17,524 nucleotides of DNA from an uncultured Bacilli bacterium (lineage in GTDB: Bacteria > Bacillota_I > Bacilli_A > RF39 > UBA660): the NCBI GenBank assembly GCA_934090775.1, contig CAKOKF010000018.1, forward strand, positions 1 to 17,524, given 5' to 3'. A program made the translations under genes and the position numbers. The notes beneath the pieces were generated by a model. The model ran no database searches, was not told the origin of the DNA, and saw only the letters and a program-made list of their open reading frames with translations. Positions 7,454 through 15,140 of the stretch are shown one piece after another (the first letter of the stretch is position 1; every line of letters begins with the position of its first letter).

Positions 7454-8634
7454 TAATTTTTTTTGATTTTATAAACAATTTTTCTAAATGTACGATAAAC
7501 TCCCAATCCATATTTGTACGCTAAGTAGTATGGCTTATTAATAACTAAGTCGAATTCACCAATGTATTCAATGACAAAGCCACCATAACCTCTTTTATAT
7601 TCATAGACACCATACTCGGGAGTGCCAGGTGTAAAGTTACCAGAAATACCGCCAAAATCATAATAGCTCATTTTCTTTTCAATAGCATACTTTATCATTT
7701 CTTCTTGCATTTTATAAGGAGCCATAAATGGAAAATATTCAGCGTAAGTTCCACCATATACATAATTGAAGCGGTCTTTATCAAAGATGAAGATACCGGC
7801 ACTGATAGGTATCATATCGCGTTTATCATTTTTTATATCTTCTAAAACTTTTTCATCGATAGTATATTTACCATTGTTAATGTCATCTATAAATTTTTCT
7901 TTGTCTATATACACTAAGCACATTCTAATTATATCTTTTAGTTTATCTTTTAAAGTTTGATAATAAGCTAAAGTTCTATCACCATGATGCTGTCTTTCGG
8001 CTGTACTTTCCATTATATCTTTAAAGTCTTTTATAGTCTCATCACTTACATCTTTAACTGTTAAAGGAAACTTGTCAGCTTTTTTAATACTTCTTTTACA
8101 TCTACTATTCATATCTTTAGTTAAATCCGCAAAACTTTTATCTTTTATATCTAAAGCATAAGACCAACGAAATTGAGCCTCATCAGTATAACCGATTGTA
8201 AAGCCACGATGTTTAGCGCCATTTTTTTTTAAAAAGTTAACAAAATCTTGTTCATTATTATCACTAACTTTTTGTCCTTCTTTATCATGTTTAGTGTATT
8301 CAATTAAAGGGTCAAATTTAAATAAAATAGCATTCTGAGTTTTTAAATATTTTTTTATCTCAGTTAAATAGAAAGCATAAACTTCCTTACGATTAGCATC
8401 TTCTTTTAATAAGGGACCACGTGGAGCATAATATAAGTATTTTCCTAGGACTTTTTTTGATAAGACTAAACTTATAAGAAGAGGCTTATTTTTAGTATCG
8501 AAAACAGCTGTATAAAGACTACCCCAGCCATTTTCTTTTTTTACCTCACTCCATAAAGGATGTTGATAAAAGTTATAATCGAAGTCATCATGATATTTTA
8601 AAAATTCTTCTTTGGTAATTATTTTAAATTGCAA
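7453..8634 (-). CDS. FemAB-family aminoacyltransferase (peptidoglycan bridge formation)
   Basis: A 393-aa FemA/FemB/FemX/MurM-type enzyme. The family transfers amino acids from aminoacyl-tRNA to the lysine side chain of lipid II or its growing bridge, on the inner membrane face. Signatures are an N-terminal YQHPLWSEVKKENGW, the GNAT-like RSIKKA, and a C-terminal block with YVYGGTY, YYDFGGISG and YKRGYGGFVIEYIGEFDL. I placed the start at TTG 8634, where AAAGGGGA (8641-8648) sits six bases upstream. An in-frame GTG at 8688 lies inside the end of ychF and has no ribosome site. The gene follows ychF by 22 bases and shares its promoter. The number and kind of amino acids added cannot be read from the sequence. 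Its presence implies a cross-bridged peptidoglycan. Confidence 0.88.
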   Translation of the reverse strand: MQFKIITKEEFLKYHDDFDYNFYQHPLWSEVKKENGWGSLYTAVFDTKNKPLLISLVLSKKVLGKYLYYAPRGPLLKEDANRKEVYAFYLTEIKKYLKTQNAILFKFDPLIEYTKHDKEGQKVSDNNEQDFVNFLKKNGAKHRGFTIGYTDEAQFRWSYALDIKDKSFADLTKDMNSRCKRSIKKADKFPLTVKDVSDETIKDFKDIMESTAERQHHGDRTLAYYQTLKDKLKDIIRMCLVYIDKEKFIDDINNGKYTIDEKVLEDIKNDKRDMIPISAGIFIFDKDRFNYVYGGTYAEYFPFMAPYKMQEEMIKYAIEKKMSYYDFGGISGNFTPGTPEYGVYEYKRGYGGFVIEYIGEFDLVINKPYYLAYKYGLGVYRTFRKIVYKIKKN

Positions 8635-8640
8635 AGTAAT

Positions 8641-8648
8641 TCCCCTTT
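8641..8648 (-). promoter_or_regulatory. Shine-Dalgarno site selecting a TTG start for the FemAB gene
   Basis: AAAGGGGA on the minus strand lies six bases upstream of TTG at 8634 and 16 bases before it reaches the ychF stop region. No ATG lies near, so a TTG start is the best reading. Confidence 0.6.
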
Positions 8649-8656
8649 TCTTATTT

Positions 8657-9757
8657 TTAAACGTTGAAACGGAATAGAACGATATCACCGTCTTGCATTA
8701 CATAATCTTTTCCTTCAAGACGTAATTTTCCAGCTTCTTGAACAGCCTTTTCACTGCCTAATTTTTCTAAGTCATTAAAGCTTGTAACTTCGGCTTTAAT
8801 AAATCCCCTTTGAAAATCACTATGAATTAAACCAGCACATTCTGGGGCTTTCATTCCTTTTTTAAATGTCCAAGCACGACATTCATCTTTACCAACAGTA
8901 AAGAATGTTTGAAGTCCTAATAAGTAATATGTAGCAAAGATTAATTTATCTAGACCACTATTTGTAAGTCCTAAATCTTCCATGAAAGCTTTTTTATCAT
9001 CGTCATTTAATTCAGCAAGTTCACTTTCCATTTTTGCACACATGACAATTACTTGGGCATCATCATTTTTAGCATACTCTTTTACTAATTTTGTATACTC
9101 ATTTTCACCAATAATACAGTCATCTTCTGATACATTTGCGGCATAAATAATTGGTTTTTGAGTAATGAAATTGAAGTTTTTAATTAATAATAATTCATCT
9201 TCATTAAATTCCACTCTTCTTAATGGAATATTATTCATTAAGGAGTTTTCACATTTTTTTAAAGTTTCATATTCTAAAACAGCATCTTTTTCTTTAGTGG
9301 TTTGAGCTTTCTTCTCGATTTTAGTAATACGATTAGTTACTATTTCTAAATCAGCTAAAATAAGTTCAACATTGATAATTTCAATATCACGAATTGGGTC
9401 AGTTTTACCTTCAACATGAATAATATCGGCATCATCAAAACAACGAACTACTTCTACTAAGCAGTCGCATTCACGAATATGAGATAAGAATTTGTTTCCT
9501 AATCCTTCGCCTTTAGCGGCTCCCTTTACTAGTCCGGCTATATCGGTAAATTCAAAAGTAGTTGGAATTGTTCTTGAAGGTAAGTACATATTTTCTAAAA
9601 ATTCTAAACGTGTATCAGGAACAGTTACAACACCAACATTTGGTTCGATAGTTGCAAATGGATAGTTAGCTGCTAAAATATTCTTTTTTGTAATTGCATT
9701 AAATAAAGTAGATTTACCAACATTTGGTAGTCCTACTATTCCGGCTTTCAAAGCCAT
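8657..9757 (-). CDS. ychF: YchF/OLA1-type P-loop ATPase
   Basis: A 366-aa Obg-related P-loop protein that binds ribosomes and prefers ATP to GTP. The Walker A GLPNVGKST is at 9-17, the switch-region DIAGLVKGAAKGEGLG at 72-87, and NVSE at 208-211 replaces the NKxD guanine motif, the hallmark of YchF's ATP preference. The TGS domain occupies the last 85 residues, ending in DGDIVLFRFNV. The length and the C-terminus match the family closely. ATG at 9757 has AGAGGAAG upstream. It leads a two-gene operon with the FemAB gene. Its closeness to parAB and DUF951 repeats a common Firmicutes order, here interrupted by abgT, the rhodanese and the acetyltransferase. Confidence 0.97.
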   Translation of the reverse strand: MALKAGIVGLPNVGKSTLFNAITKKNILAANYPFATIEPNVGVVTVPDTRLEFLENMYLPSRTIPTTFEFTDIAGLVKGAAKGEGLGNKFLSHIRECDCLVEVVRCFDDADIIHVEGKTDPIRDIEIINVELILADLEIVTNRITKIEKKAQTTKEKDAVLEYETLKKCENSLMNNIPLRRVEFNEDELLLIKNFNFITQKPIIYAANVSEDDCIIGENEYTKLVKEYAKNDDAQVIVMCAKMESELAELNDDDKKAFMEDLGLTNSGLDKLIFATYYLLGLQTFFTVGKDECRAWTFKKGMKAPECAGLIHSDFQRGFIKAEVTSFNDLEKLGSEKAVQEAGKLRLEGKDYVMQDGDIVLFRFNV

Positions 9758-9778
9758 AATACCACTTCCTCTTTGTTA

Positions 9779-9807
9779 ATTATAAATAAAATGAAGTAAA
9801 AAGGCAA
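9779..9807 (-). promoter_or_regulatory. promoter of ychF-femAB
   Basis: A -35 TTGCCT (9802-9807) lies 17 bases from a perfect -10 TATAAT (9779-9784) on the minus strand. The leader would be about 15 bases. The remaining gap up to 9883 is A+T-rich, with no clear terminator for the acetyltransferase gene. Confidence 0.72.
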
Positions 9808-9883
9808 TTAATTTAACCACTTTTAAGTAATTTTCTCTATTTGTTTTTTATTAATTATTATTTTATAAATTTACTTGCTTTAT

Positions 9884-10327
9884 TTAGTTATTACTTTTAC
9901 GCATGGTTATTTTAAACTCTTTAAAACCCAAAGATTTATATAATTTTTTAGCTATTTCATTAGCATAGATAACATTAATATCAACAAAGTCACAAGTTTC
10001 TTTTTCTAATAGTTTAAAAGCGTATTCTAAAAGTTCTTTAGCATAACCTTTACGACGATAAGCTTCTTCTATATATAAACCATCTATTAAATAGCCTTTG
10101 TTATTATCTTCGGGCATATATTTTAAAAAAGTATAACCAATTATTTGATTATCAATTACGTACCCTAATAAAATATTTTTATTATCTTTAATGATATTTT
10201 TAAAGTAGTCATAAACTTTAAAGTCTTGGGATATTAACTTATCATATTTACTCTCATCTCTTATTAATTTAGTTAATAATTCATCACATATTGCCGCTTC
10301 TTTTTCATTTATTATTCTTTTAATCAT
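9884..10327 (-). CDS. GNAT-family N-acetyltransferase
   Basis: A 147-aa single-domain acetyltransferase that uses acetyl-CoA. Motif A is clear in LYIEEAYRRKGYAKELLEYA, where RRKGYA forms the pyrophosphate-binding loop. Motif B follows in NEIAKKLYKSLGFKEF. The substrate cannot be told from the sequence; proteins of this size acetylate amines, amino acids, ribosomal proteins or drugs. ATG at 10327 has AAGGAAAG upstream. It lies 53 bases after the rhodanese gene and may be co-transcribed with it or use the TATAAT at 10351-10356. I see no hairpin terminator after it. Confidence 0.88.
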   Translation of the reverse strand: MIKRIINEKEAAICDELLTKLIRDESKYDKLISQDFKVYDYFKNIIKDNKNILLGYVIDNQIIGYTFLKYMPEDNNKGYLIDGLYIEEAYRRKGYAKELLEYAFKLLEKETCDFVDINVIYANEIAKKLYKSLGFKEFKITMRKSNN

Positions 10328-10350
10328 ATTATCTTTCCTTCATTTAACAT

Positions 10351-10356
10351 ATTATA
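10351..10356 (-). promoter_or_regulatory. possible -10 box for the acetyltransferase gene
   Basis: A perfect TATAAT lies on the minus strand in the 53-base gap. No convincing -35 hexamer accompanies it, and TATAAT arises easily by chance in DNA this rich in A+T. Confidence 0.3.
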
Positions 10357-10380
10357 TCTATATTTTGTTATGAATATTAT

Positions 10381-10773
10381 TTATTTTTTTGGTAAATCTA
10401 TATTATCTATTGCTCCCATATTGTAAGCAGTATAACCCAAGTTTTTTAATTTTTCGACTGCTGTTAGGGCTCTTTTTCCAGAACGGCAATAAACTAATAT
10501 AGTTTTATCTTTATCAATATTAACTGTTTTAGCCGATATTTCATCATAAGGTATTAAGATACTATCTATAATATGTTTTTCATCATATTCATCTTTTGTT
10601 CTAACATCTAAAATTACATAATTATTTTTTTCTTGAATATTTTTTATAGATTCTTTAGTTAAAAAGCCATTACTATCAACATTAATTTTATTTTCAGTAT
10701 TCTTATTATTACTGCAAGCGCAAAGTAAGCAAATCCCTGATATTAACAATAAAAATTTACTAATTTTTTTCAT
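10381..10773 (-). CDS. rhodanese-domain lipoprotein
   Basis: A 130-aa protein with a signal peptide (MKKISKFLLLISGICLLCAC) ending in a lipobox, with Cys20 as the lipidation site, so it should sit on the outer face of the membrane. The rhodanese domain covers about 37-128: YVILDVRTKDEYDEKHI, then the active loop YCRSGKRA with catalytic Cys96. Rhodaneses carry sulfur as a persulfide or act in thiol redox chemistry. The acceptor is unknown, and an extracytoplasmic role in sulfur or redox handling is inferred from the signal alone. ATG at 10773 has a weak ribosome site (GTGGTG). It lies 113 bases after abgT, behind that gene's terminator, with its own probable promoter. Confidence 0.9.
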   Translation of the reverse strand: MKKISKFLLLISGICLLCACSNNKNTENKINVDSNGFLTKESIKNIQEKNNYVILDVRTKDEYDEKHIIDSILIPYDEISAKTVNIDKDKTILVYCRSGKRALTAVEKLKNLGYTAYNMGAIDNIDLPKK

Positions 10774-10791
10774 TTTAACACCACTATCACC

Positions 10792-10800
10792 ATTTTAACA
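10792..10800 (-). promoter_or_regulatory. extended -10 promoter of the rhodanese gene
   Basis: TGTTAAAAT on the minus strand (TG, one base, TAAAAT) is an extended -10 box. The -35 at 17 bases is weak (TGTAAA). The same nine bases occur before parA. Confidence 0.45.
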
Positions 10801-10855
10801 TTTATTTGGATGTTTTTACATTTTTCTTACCTTTTTTTGAATTAAATTTAAAGTC

Positions 10856-10887
10856 AAAAAAGATTTAACCTTTTTATCAGTTAAACC
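10856..10887 (-). terminator. terminator of the parA-parB-mscS-DUF951-abgT operon
   Basis: GGTTTAAC (10880-10887, minus strand) pairs with GTTAAATC (10862-10869) in an 8-bp stem with one G-T pair and a ten-base loop, followed by six T. It begins at the last base of the abgT stop codon. Confidence 0.75.
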
Positions 10888-12395
10888 TAGATTGTCGGCA
10901 TTACATTTATACCGATTGGCAATCCCACTAAATACCAAATGATTAATAAGATAAGTAAAACAGCACCGGTTGCTAAAGCATATTTCTTTTGATAGTTTAA
11001 AATTTTAAAGATCCCAATTGGATTATCATTTGTATTATATTTTTCCATATATGCTAAATAAATAACAAAGTAAGCCATGATTGGTGTTAAACCATAAGTC
11101 ATACTTTCAGCAAAACGGAATATTACTTGAATAAATTCCGGACTAAATCCAACATTCATTAAAGTAGGAACACAAGTTGCTGCTAAGATTGTCCATTTAT
11201 TAACTGTATTTGGTAAAAGAATAGTTGCGAGAGCAGTACCAAAAAAGAACATTAATAAAAGTGGAATACCAGTGAACTTGCAATTACTAATTAAGTTACC
11301 AATTAAAGCAGTTACAACTGTACCAATATTAGTTTTCTTAAAGACATTAATTAAGATTGATGAAAGTAATATCAAAATAATTGTACGACCAATTCCATCT
11401 AAAGAATGTGTTAAATAATCACAAAAATCATTACTATTTTTAATACTTCTTGAACCTAGTCCATAGAATAAACCAAGGATTACGAACCAAATGGTTACGA
11501 TAAAGACAAATCCTTGAGAGAAGAATGAATTGAGATTAAATAATTTATCAATGTATAATTTTTGTGAATAATCTAATAAGTTACCACTTAAAGGTAAGCC
11601 GGGAATTATATTATAAATAAAGATTAGGAGATAAATAATTCCAAATGTTCCGGCAAAGATTAAACCTCTAATATCTCTTTTAGCTAGCTTAAATTCTTTC
11701 TTTTCATCCTTAAATTCATATTTAGGAACATCATTAACACTAAATTTTTCAGCTATATAAGTTATAACAGCGGCTAATGCAAATATTGCAACAGTCATTA
11801 TGACAAAATAGCCTAAATAGCTTAAGGTATATGATGAATCTAAGATATGGGCGGCATCTAAAGTTAGAGCATCTAAACTAGAATCGACACTAGTTTCGAA
11901 AACGCTTAAACCTGTGCCACAAGTAAGAGCCGCAAAGCTTATAACAATACCATGTAAGGGATTTCGACGTCCATAATAAAACAGTAAAGCACTTAATGGT
12001 ATCATAACAACATATGCAAGATCTCCACCAATTGAGGAGATTATACATATTAAAGCCAATACGAAAGTTATAGTCTTTTTTTGACATTTTCTAGTAATAA
12101 GAGAAAAGGTTGTTTTTAAAAAACCACTTTTATCCATTATACCGATACCAATTAAAATAATAATTAGCATTGATAATGGTGTAAAGGAAGCAAAATTAGA
12201 AACAGTTGATTGAAAAATATATTTAATGCCCCGAAGGCTTAATAAAGATTCAACTGCAACCCAGTTTCCTTCAGCAGGATTAGTGGCACCGACACCAAAT
12301 AAAGCAAGGATACCACTTAGTAAAATGGCTAAACCAATTAAAATCATTAAAGTCATTATGGGATTTAAAGATACTTTATTTTTTTTATTTTGCAT
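10887..12395 (-). CDS. AbgT-family transporter
   Basis: A 502-aa polytopic membrane protein of the AbgT family. Members take up p-aminobenzoyl-glutamate (E. coli AbgT) or export sulfonamides (MtrF, YdaH). Family landmarks are NFASFTPLSMLIIILIGIGI near the N-terminus, and near the C-terminus NKWTILAATCVPTLMNVGFS followed by ESMTYGLTPIMAYFVIYL. About ten hydrophobic segments are visible. The direction and substrate of transport are not determined. AGGTGAT (12400-12406) is a seven-base match to the extended Shine-Dalgarno sequence and best fits ATG at 12395. ATG at 12398 is possible, and GTG at 12404 overlaps the site. The gene overlaps DUF951 by 11 bases, suggesting translational coupling. Last in its operon; it ends in TAG. 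Confidence 0.9.
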   Translation of the reverse strand: MQNKKNKVSLNPIMTLMILIGLAILLSGILALFGVGATNPAEGNWVAVESLLSLRGIKYIFQSTVSNFASFTPLSMLIIILIGIGIMDKSGFLKTTFSLITRKCQKKTITFVLALICIISSIGGDLAYVVMIPLSALLFYYGRRNPLHGIVISFAALTCGTGLSVFETSVDSSLDALTLDAAHILDSSYTLSYLGYFVIMTVAIFALAAVITYIAEKFSVNDVPKYEFKDEKKEFKLAKRDIRGLIFAGTFGIIYLLIFIYNIIPGLPLSGNLLDYSQKLYIDKLFNLNSFFSQGFVFIVTIWFVILGLFYGLGSRSIKNSNDFCDYLTHSLDGIGRTIILILLSSILINVFKKTNIGTVVTALIGNLISNCKFTGIPLLLMFFFGTALATILLPNTVNKWTILAATCVPTLMNVGFSPEFIQVIFRFAESMTYGLTPIMAYFVIYLAYMEKYNTNDNPIGIFKILNYQKKYALATGAVLLILLIIWYLVGLPIGINVMPTI

Positions 12396-12582
12396 CATTA
12401 TCACCTAAAACTTTCTTTAATTTTTTATTAAATTCTAAACGATCAAGCATAACTTCACGGCCACAATTGACACATTTTATTTTAATATCAACCCCGGTTC
12501 GAACAATTTGCCAAAGGTTAGTACCGCACGCGTGAGGTTTTTTCATTATTACTTGGTCGTTTAACTTATATGTCTTGTCCAT
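12385..12582 (-). CDS. DUF951 family protein (YyzM-like)
   Basis: A 65-aa protein matching DUF951. The core reads KKPHACGTNLW then IKCVNCGREVML, with Cys19, Cys37 and Cys40 and His17 as likely zinc ligands. Function is unknown, though the family is often found between parB and ychF in Firmicutes, as it nearly is here. I chose ATG at 12582, preceded by GAGGTG (12587-12592), which gives the usual family length. An upstream TTG at 12630 would add 16 residues not seen in the family. It overlaps the end of mscS by 17 bases and the start of abgT by 11, so all three are probably translated in a coupled way. Confidence 0.9.
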   Translation of the reverse strand: MDKTYKLNDQVIMKKPHACGTNLWQIVRTGVDIKIKCVNCGREVMLDRLEFNKKLKKVLGDNDAK

Positions 12583-13390
12583 GATGCACCTCGATTTGTG
12601 GATATGGAATTTTGATGTTATCTTCTTCAAATGTATTTTTAATAATCCTTAATGCATCTCTTTTAACTTGCCATTGTTTATCTGGTAAACTTTGGATTTG
12701 TAATAGATAATTAACACAAGAATCATTAAGAGAAGAAATTCCTAAATAAGCCACTGATTTTTTTACAACATAATTAATCTTTTCAATTTCAGGTATTATT
12801 TTCTTTAAAGATGTTTCTACTTTTTCCGTTGGCTCTTCATAAGCGACGCTAATTTCCAAGAAGATATTTTGTTTAGCTTGGGATAAGTTAATTACTTGAT
12901 TGACATTTCGATTGGCTAGGATCAAAATTTCACCGTTAAAATTTTTAATCTTTGTACTTTTTAAGCCTAGTTCGATGACTTCGCCAGTAAAATCTCCAAA
13001 AGTAACCATATCACCAACAACATAATAATTTTCTAAGATGATACTTACTCCGCCAACAAAATCTTTTAAAGTATCTTGAAGAGCTAAGCCTAGTACTGCC
13101 GATAATACTCCTAAACCAGCAATAATTGATTTAGTATCAATACCGTAAGCATCCATTATTATTACTACAACTATAACTATTATGACATATTTAAAAATGT
13201 TGGAACACAAGTCAATTATAGTTCTTTTTTTCTTTTGTTCATAAGAGTTTTTACCATCTTTAATTTTCATCATTTTTTGAAGAGCACTGTTAATACCTTT
13301 GCAAGCTATAATGCCTAGAGTAATAGCAATTATGGGAATATAGACTTGCTTAGTTTTAATGATTTTTAAAATTATTTCTAATATTTTCAT
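12566..13390 (-). CDS. mscS: MscS-family small-conductance mechanosensitive channel
   Basis: A 274-aa channel protein that releases solutes when membrane tension rises. Three membrane segments are visible: about 14-30, 64-81 and the pore-lining helix at about 88-108 (GLGVLSAVLGLALQDTL, rich in Gly and Ala as in MscS TM3). The beta domain follows (VVGDMVTFGDFTGEVIELGL, then NGEILILANRNV), then the alpha/beta C-terminal domain to 274. The length is like E. coli MscS and B. subtilis YkuT. ATG at 13390 lies two bases after the parB stop, and its ribosome site (GAAGGATAG) is formed by the last parB codons, so it is tightly tied to parB expression. Confidence 0.93.
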   Translation of the reverse strand: MKILEIILKIIKTKQVYIPIIAITLGIIACKGINSALQKMMKIKDGKNSYEQKKKRTIIDLCSNIFKYVIIVIVVVIIMDAYGIDTKSIIAGLGVLSAVLGLALQDTLKDFVGGVSIILENYYVVGDMVTFGDFTGEVIELGLKSTKIKNFNGEILILANRNVNQVINLSQAKQNIFLEISVAYEEPTEKVETSLKKIIPEIEKINYVVKKSVAYLGISSLNDSCVNYLLQIQSLPDKQWQVKRDALRIIKNTFEEDNIKIPYPQIEVHHGQDI

Positions 13391-13392
13391 AA

Positions 13393-14301
13393 CTATCCTT
13401 CAATTTTAACGTCCATTAATTCCAAAATTCTTTGTAATTCTAATTGAGAAGAGTATGGTATTTCAATTTTTTTACCAGTAATTTTTACCTTAATACCAAA
13501 TTTTTCACGCATGGCATCTTCATAAATGTGATTAGTATTTAGTGTATCATATTGTTTGAATTCAAATAAAGTATTTTCATCTTTTTCTTTTTTGGTCTCT
13601 TGTTCATGAATATCACGAGTAATATTTTCAATAGCGCGAACATTTAAATTTTCGTTAACAATTTTATTAGCTAATCTATTTATTTGATCGTTATCTTCTA
13701 GTTTTGATAAAGCTCTAGCATGTGACATTGAAAGTTTATTATCTTCAACGTACTTTTTAGTATCATCTGGTAATCTTAAAAGACCTAAGCTGTTAGTTAT
13801 GTAGCTACGGCTTTTACCAAATTTTTTAGCTAGTTCATCTTGAGTAATATTACTGCTTCTTAAAATACTATCATAAGCCATAGCTTCTTCAATAGGATTT
13901 AAATTTTCTCTTTGAATGTTTTCGATAAGAGCAATTTCCATCATTTGTTCATCATCAAAGTCTTTAATGATAGCAGGAACAGTTTCTAAACCAGCAATTT
14001 TAGCAGCCTTAGTACGACGTTCTCCGGCGACTAATTCATAGCCTTTTATACTTTTTTTCACAATAATTGGCTGAACAATACCATGTTCTTTTATTGATGA
14101 AGCTAACTCGTTTAGGGCTTCTTCATCAAATATTTTACGAGGTTGATAGGGATTAGAGCGAATTTCACTTATTTTGATTTCAACAATTTCATTAGGTTTA
14201 GCTTCTTCTACTAATCCTTTTTCAAAGTTATCAAAATCAATACGTTCATTAGTGAATAATTGTTCTAACCCTTTACCTAAAGCTTTTCTTTTAGTTTCCA
14301 T
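13393..14301 (-). CDS. parB: chromosome partition protein ParB (Spo0J)
   Basis: A 302-aa ParB of the chromosomal type. It binds parS sites near the origin, loads as a CTP-dependent sliding clamp and stimulates ParA. The N-terminus KRKALGKGLEQLF is the usual ParA-contacting segment. The CTP-binding fold includes RSNPYQPRK at 48-56 and GERRTKAAK at 93-101. ENIQRENLNPIEEA lies at 127-140, the helix-turn-helix is at about 152-176 (ELAKKFGKSRSYITNSLGLL), and SMSHARAL is at 191-198. The C-terminal dimerisation part follows a charged linker. ATG at 14301 overlaps the end of parA by 11 bases; AGGAGG lies 12 bases upstream, rather far. It ends in TAG. Confidence 0.96.
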   Translation of the reverse strand: METKRKALGKGLEQLFTNERIDFDNFEKGLVEEAKPNEIVEIKISEIRSNPYQPRKIFDEEALNELASSIKEHGIVQPIIVKKSIKGYELVAGERRTKAAKIAGLETVPAIIKDFDDEQMMEIALIENIQRENLNPIEEAMAYDSILRSSNITQDELAKKFGKSRSYITNSLGLLRLPDDTKKYVEDNKLSMSHARALSKLEDNDQINRLANKIVNENLNVRAIENITRDIHEQETKKEKDENTLFEFKQYDTLNTNHIYEDAMREKFGIKVKITGKKIEIPYSSQLELQRILELMDVKIEG

Positions 14302-15076
14302 CTCTACTAATAACCTCCTTTGCTAAATTTTGATAAGCAAGTGTTGCTCTACTATCAGGATCATAATCACTTATTGGTTTGCCATGACTTGGGGCTTCAA
14401 CTAAACGAACTAAACGAGGAATGATAGTATTAAATACTTTGTTTTTAAAATAACCACGGATTTCTTCGATTACTTCTAAACCAATATTAGTACGGCCGTC
14501 TAACATAGTAAGTAATACGCCTTCGATACGTAGTCCAGGATTCATGTTAGATTGAACCATAATAATAGAATTTAAAAGCTGAGTTATACCTTCTAATGCA
14601 AAGAATTCACATTGAACAGGAATGATTACTGAATTACTAGCAACTAAGGCATTCATAGTTGTAATACCAAGAGAAGGCTGACAATCAATTATAATGTAAT
14701 CGTACGTTCCCATTAAAGGTTCTAAACTCAACTTTAATTGTTCATTTTGACGAAAGTTAGAGTCTTCTAGCATTGCTTTTACAAATTCAACATCAACACC
14801 AGCTAAATTTAAAGTTGCAGGTATCATAGATAAGTTTTTAAATTTGGTCTTTATAACAGCACTTTTTACATTGCAAGCACCTGTCATAACATCATAAATA
14901 TCGTGTTTAATATCACCATTATTAATTCCAAGACCTGTTGTTGCATTACCCTGGGGGTCTAAATCAATTAATAAAGTGTTTTTTCCTTCTTTTCCTAAAG
15001 CCGCAGATAAATTAATACTAGATGTTGTTTTACCGACACCACCTTTTTGATTTACTAAAGCAATTATTTTTGTCAT
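14291..15076 (-). CDS. parA: chromosome partition ATPase ParA (Soj)
   Basis: A 261-aa ParA/Soj ATPase that works with ParB in origin segregation and, in Bacillus, in control of DnaA. The deviant Walker A KGGVGKTT is at 11-18, with the signature lysine. LLIDLDPQGNATTGLG is at 35-50, Walker B IIIDCQPSLG follows, and then PVQCEFFALEG. It has no N-terminal DNA-binding domain, so it is of the short chromosomal type. ATG at 15076 has AAGGTGGT upstream. It is first in the operon parA-parB-mscS-DUF951-abgT, with a promoter just upstream at 15112-15140. Confidence 0.97.
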   Translation of the reverse strand: MTKIIALVNQKGGVGKTTSSINLSAALGKEGKNTLLIDLDPQGNATTGLGINNGDIKHDIYDVMTGACNVKSAVIKTKFKNLSMIPATLNLAGVDVEFVKAMLEDSNFRQNEQLKLSLEPLMGTYDYIIIDCQPSLGITTMNALVASNSVIIPVQCEFFALEGITQLLNSIIMVQSNMNPGLRIEGVLLTMLDGRTNIGLEVIEEIRGYFKNKVFNTIIPRLVRLVEAPSHGKPISDYDPDSRATLAYQNLAKEVISRDGN

Positions 15077-15111
15077 TTTAATACCACCTTCGTCAAAACT
15101 TTTGCTATTTT

Positions 15112-15140
15112 ATTTTAACATATAAAAACTGTTTTGTCTT
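15112..15140 (-). promoter_or_regulatory. promoter of the parAB operon
   Basis: On the minus strand a -35 AAGACA (15135-15140) lies 17 bases from TAAAAT (15112-15117), which is extended by an upstream TGT. The -35 overlaps the stop codon of the phosphoesterase gene. There is no clear terminator between the two genes, so some read-through is likely. Confidence 0.5.

Noticed and set aside
8413..8428. CACGTG core with a right half like a parS site, within the FemAB gene
   Set aside because: It matches the Bacillus-type parS consensus at only 10 of 16 positions, and the core falls in codons for a conserved Arg-Gly-Pro. It is the only CACGTG I found, so no convincing parS is present in the window.
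8635..8688. Longer FemAB start at a GTG inside ychF
   Set aside because: There is no ribosome site before it, and the added residues overlap the conserved end of ychF. The TTG at 8634 has AAAGGGGA at the right distance.
9808..9883. Possible terminator after the acetyltransferase gene (AAGTAA...TTACTT)
   Set aside because: The repeat is imperfect, the arms are far apart, and no T run follows.
12531..12538. Palindrome CACGCGTG near the DUF951 start
   Set aside because: It is explained by the conserved His-Ala-Cys-Gly codons of DUF951, and no second copy was seen.
12583..12630. Longer DUF951 start at a TTG, giving 81 aa
   Set aside because: The extra 16 residues come from the mscS gene in another frame, and the ATG at 12582 has a good GAGGTG site and the usual family length.
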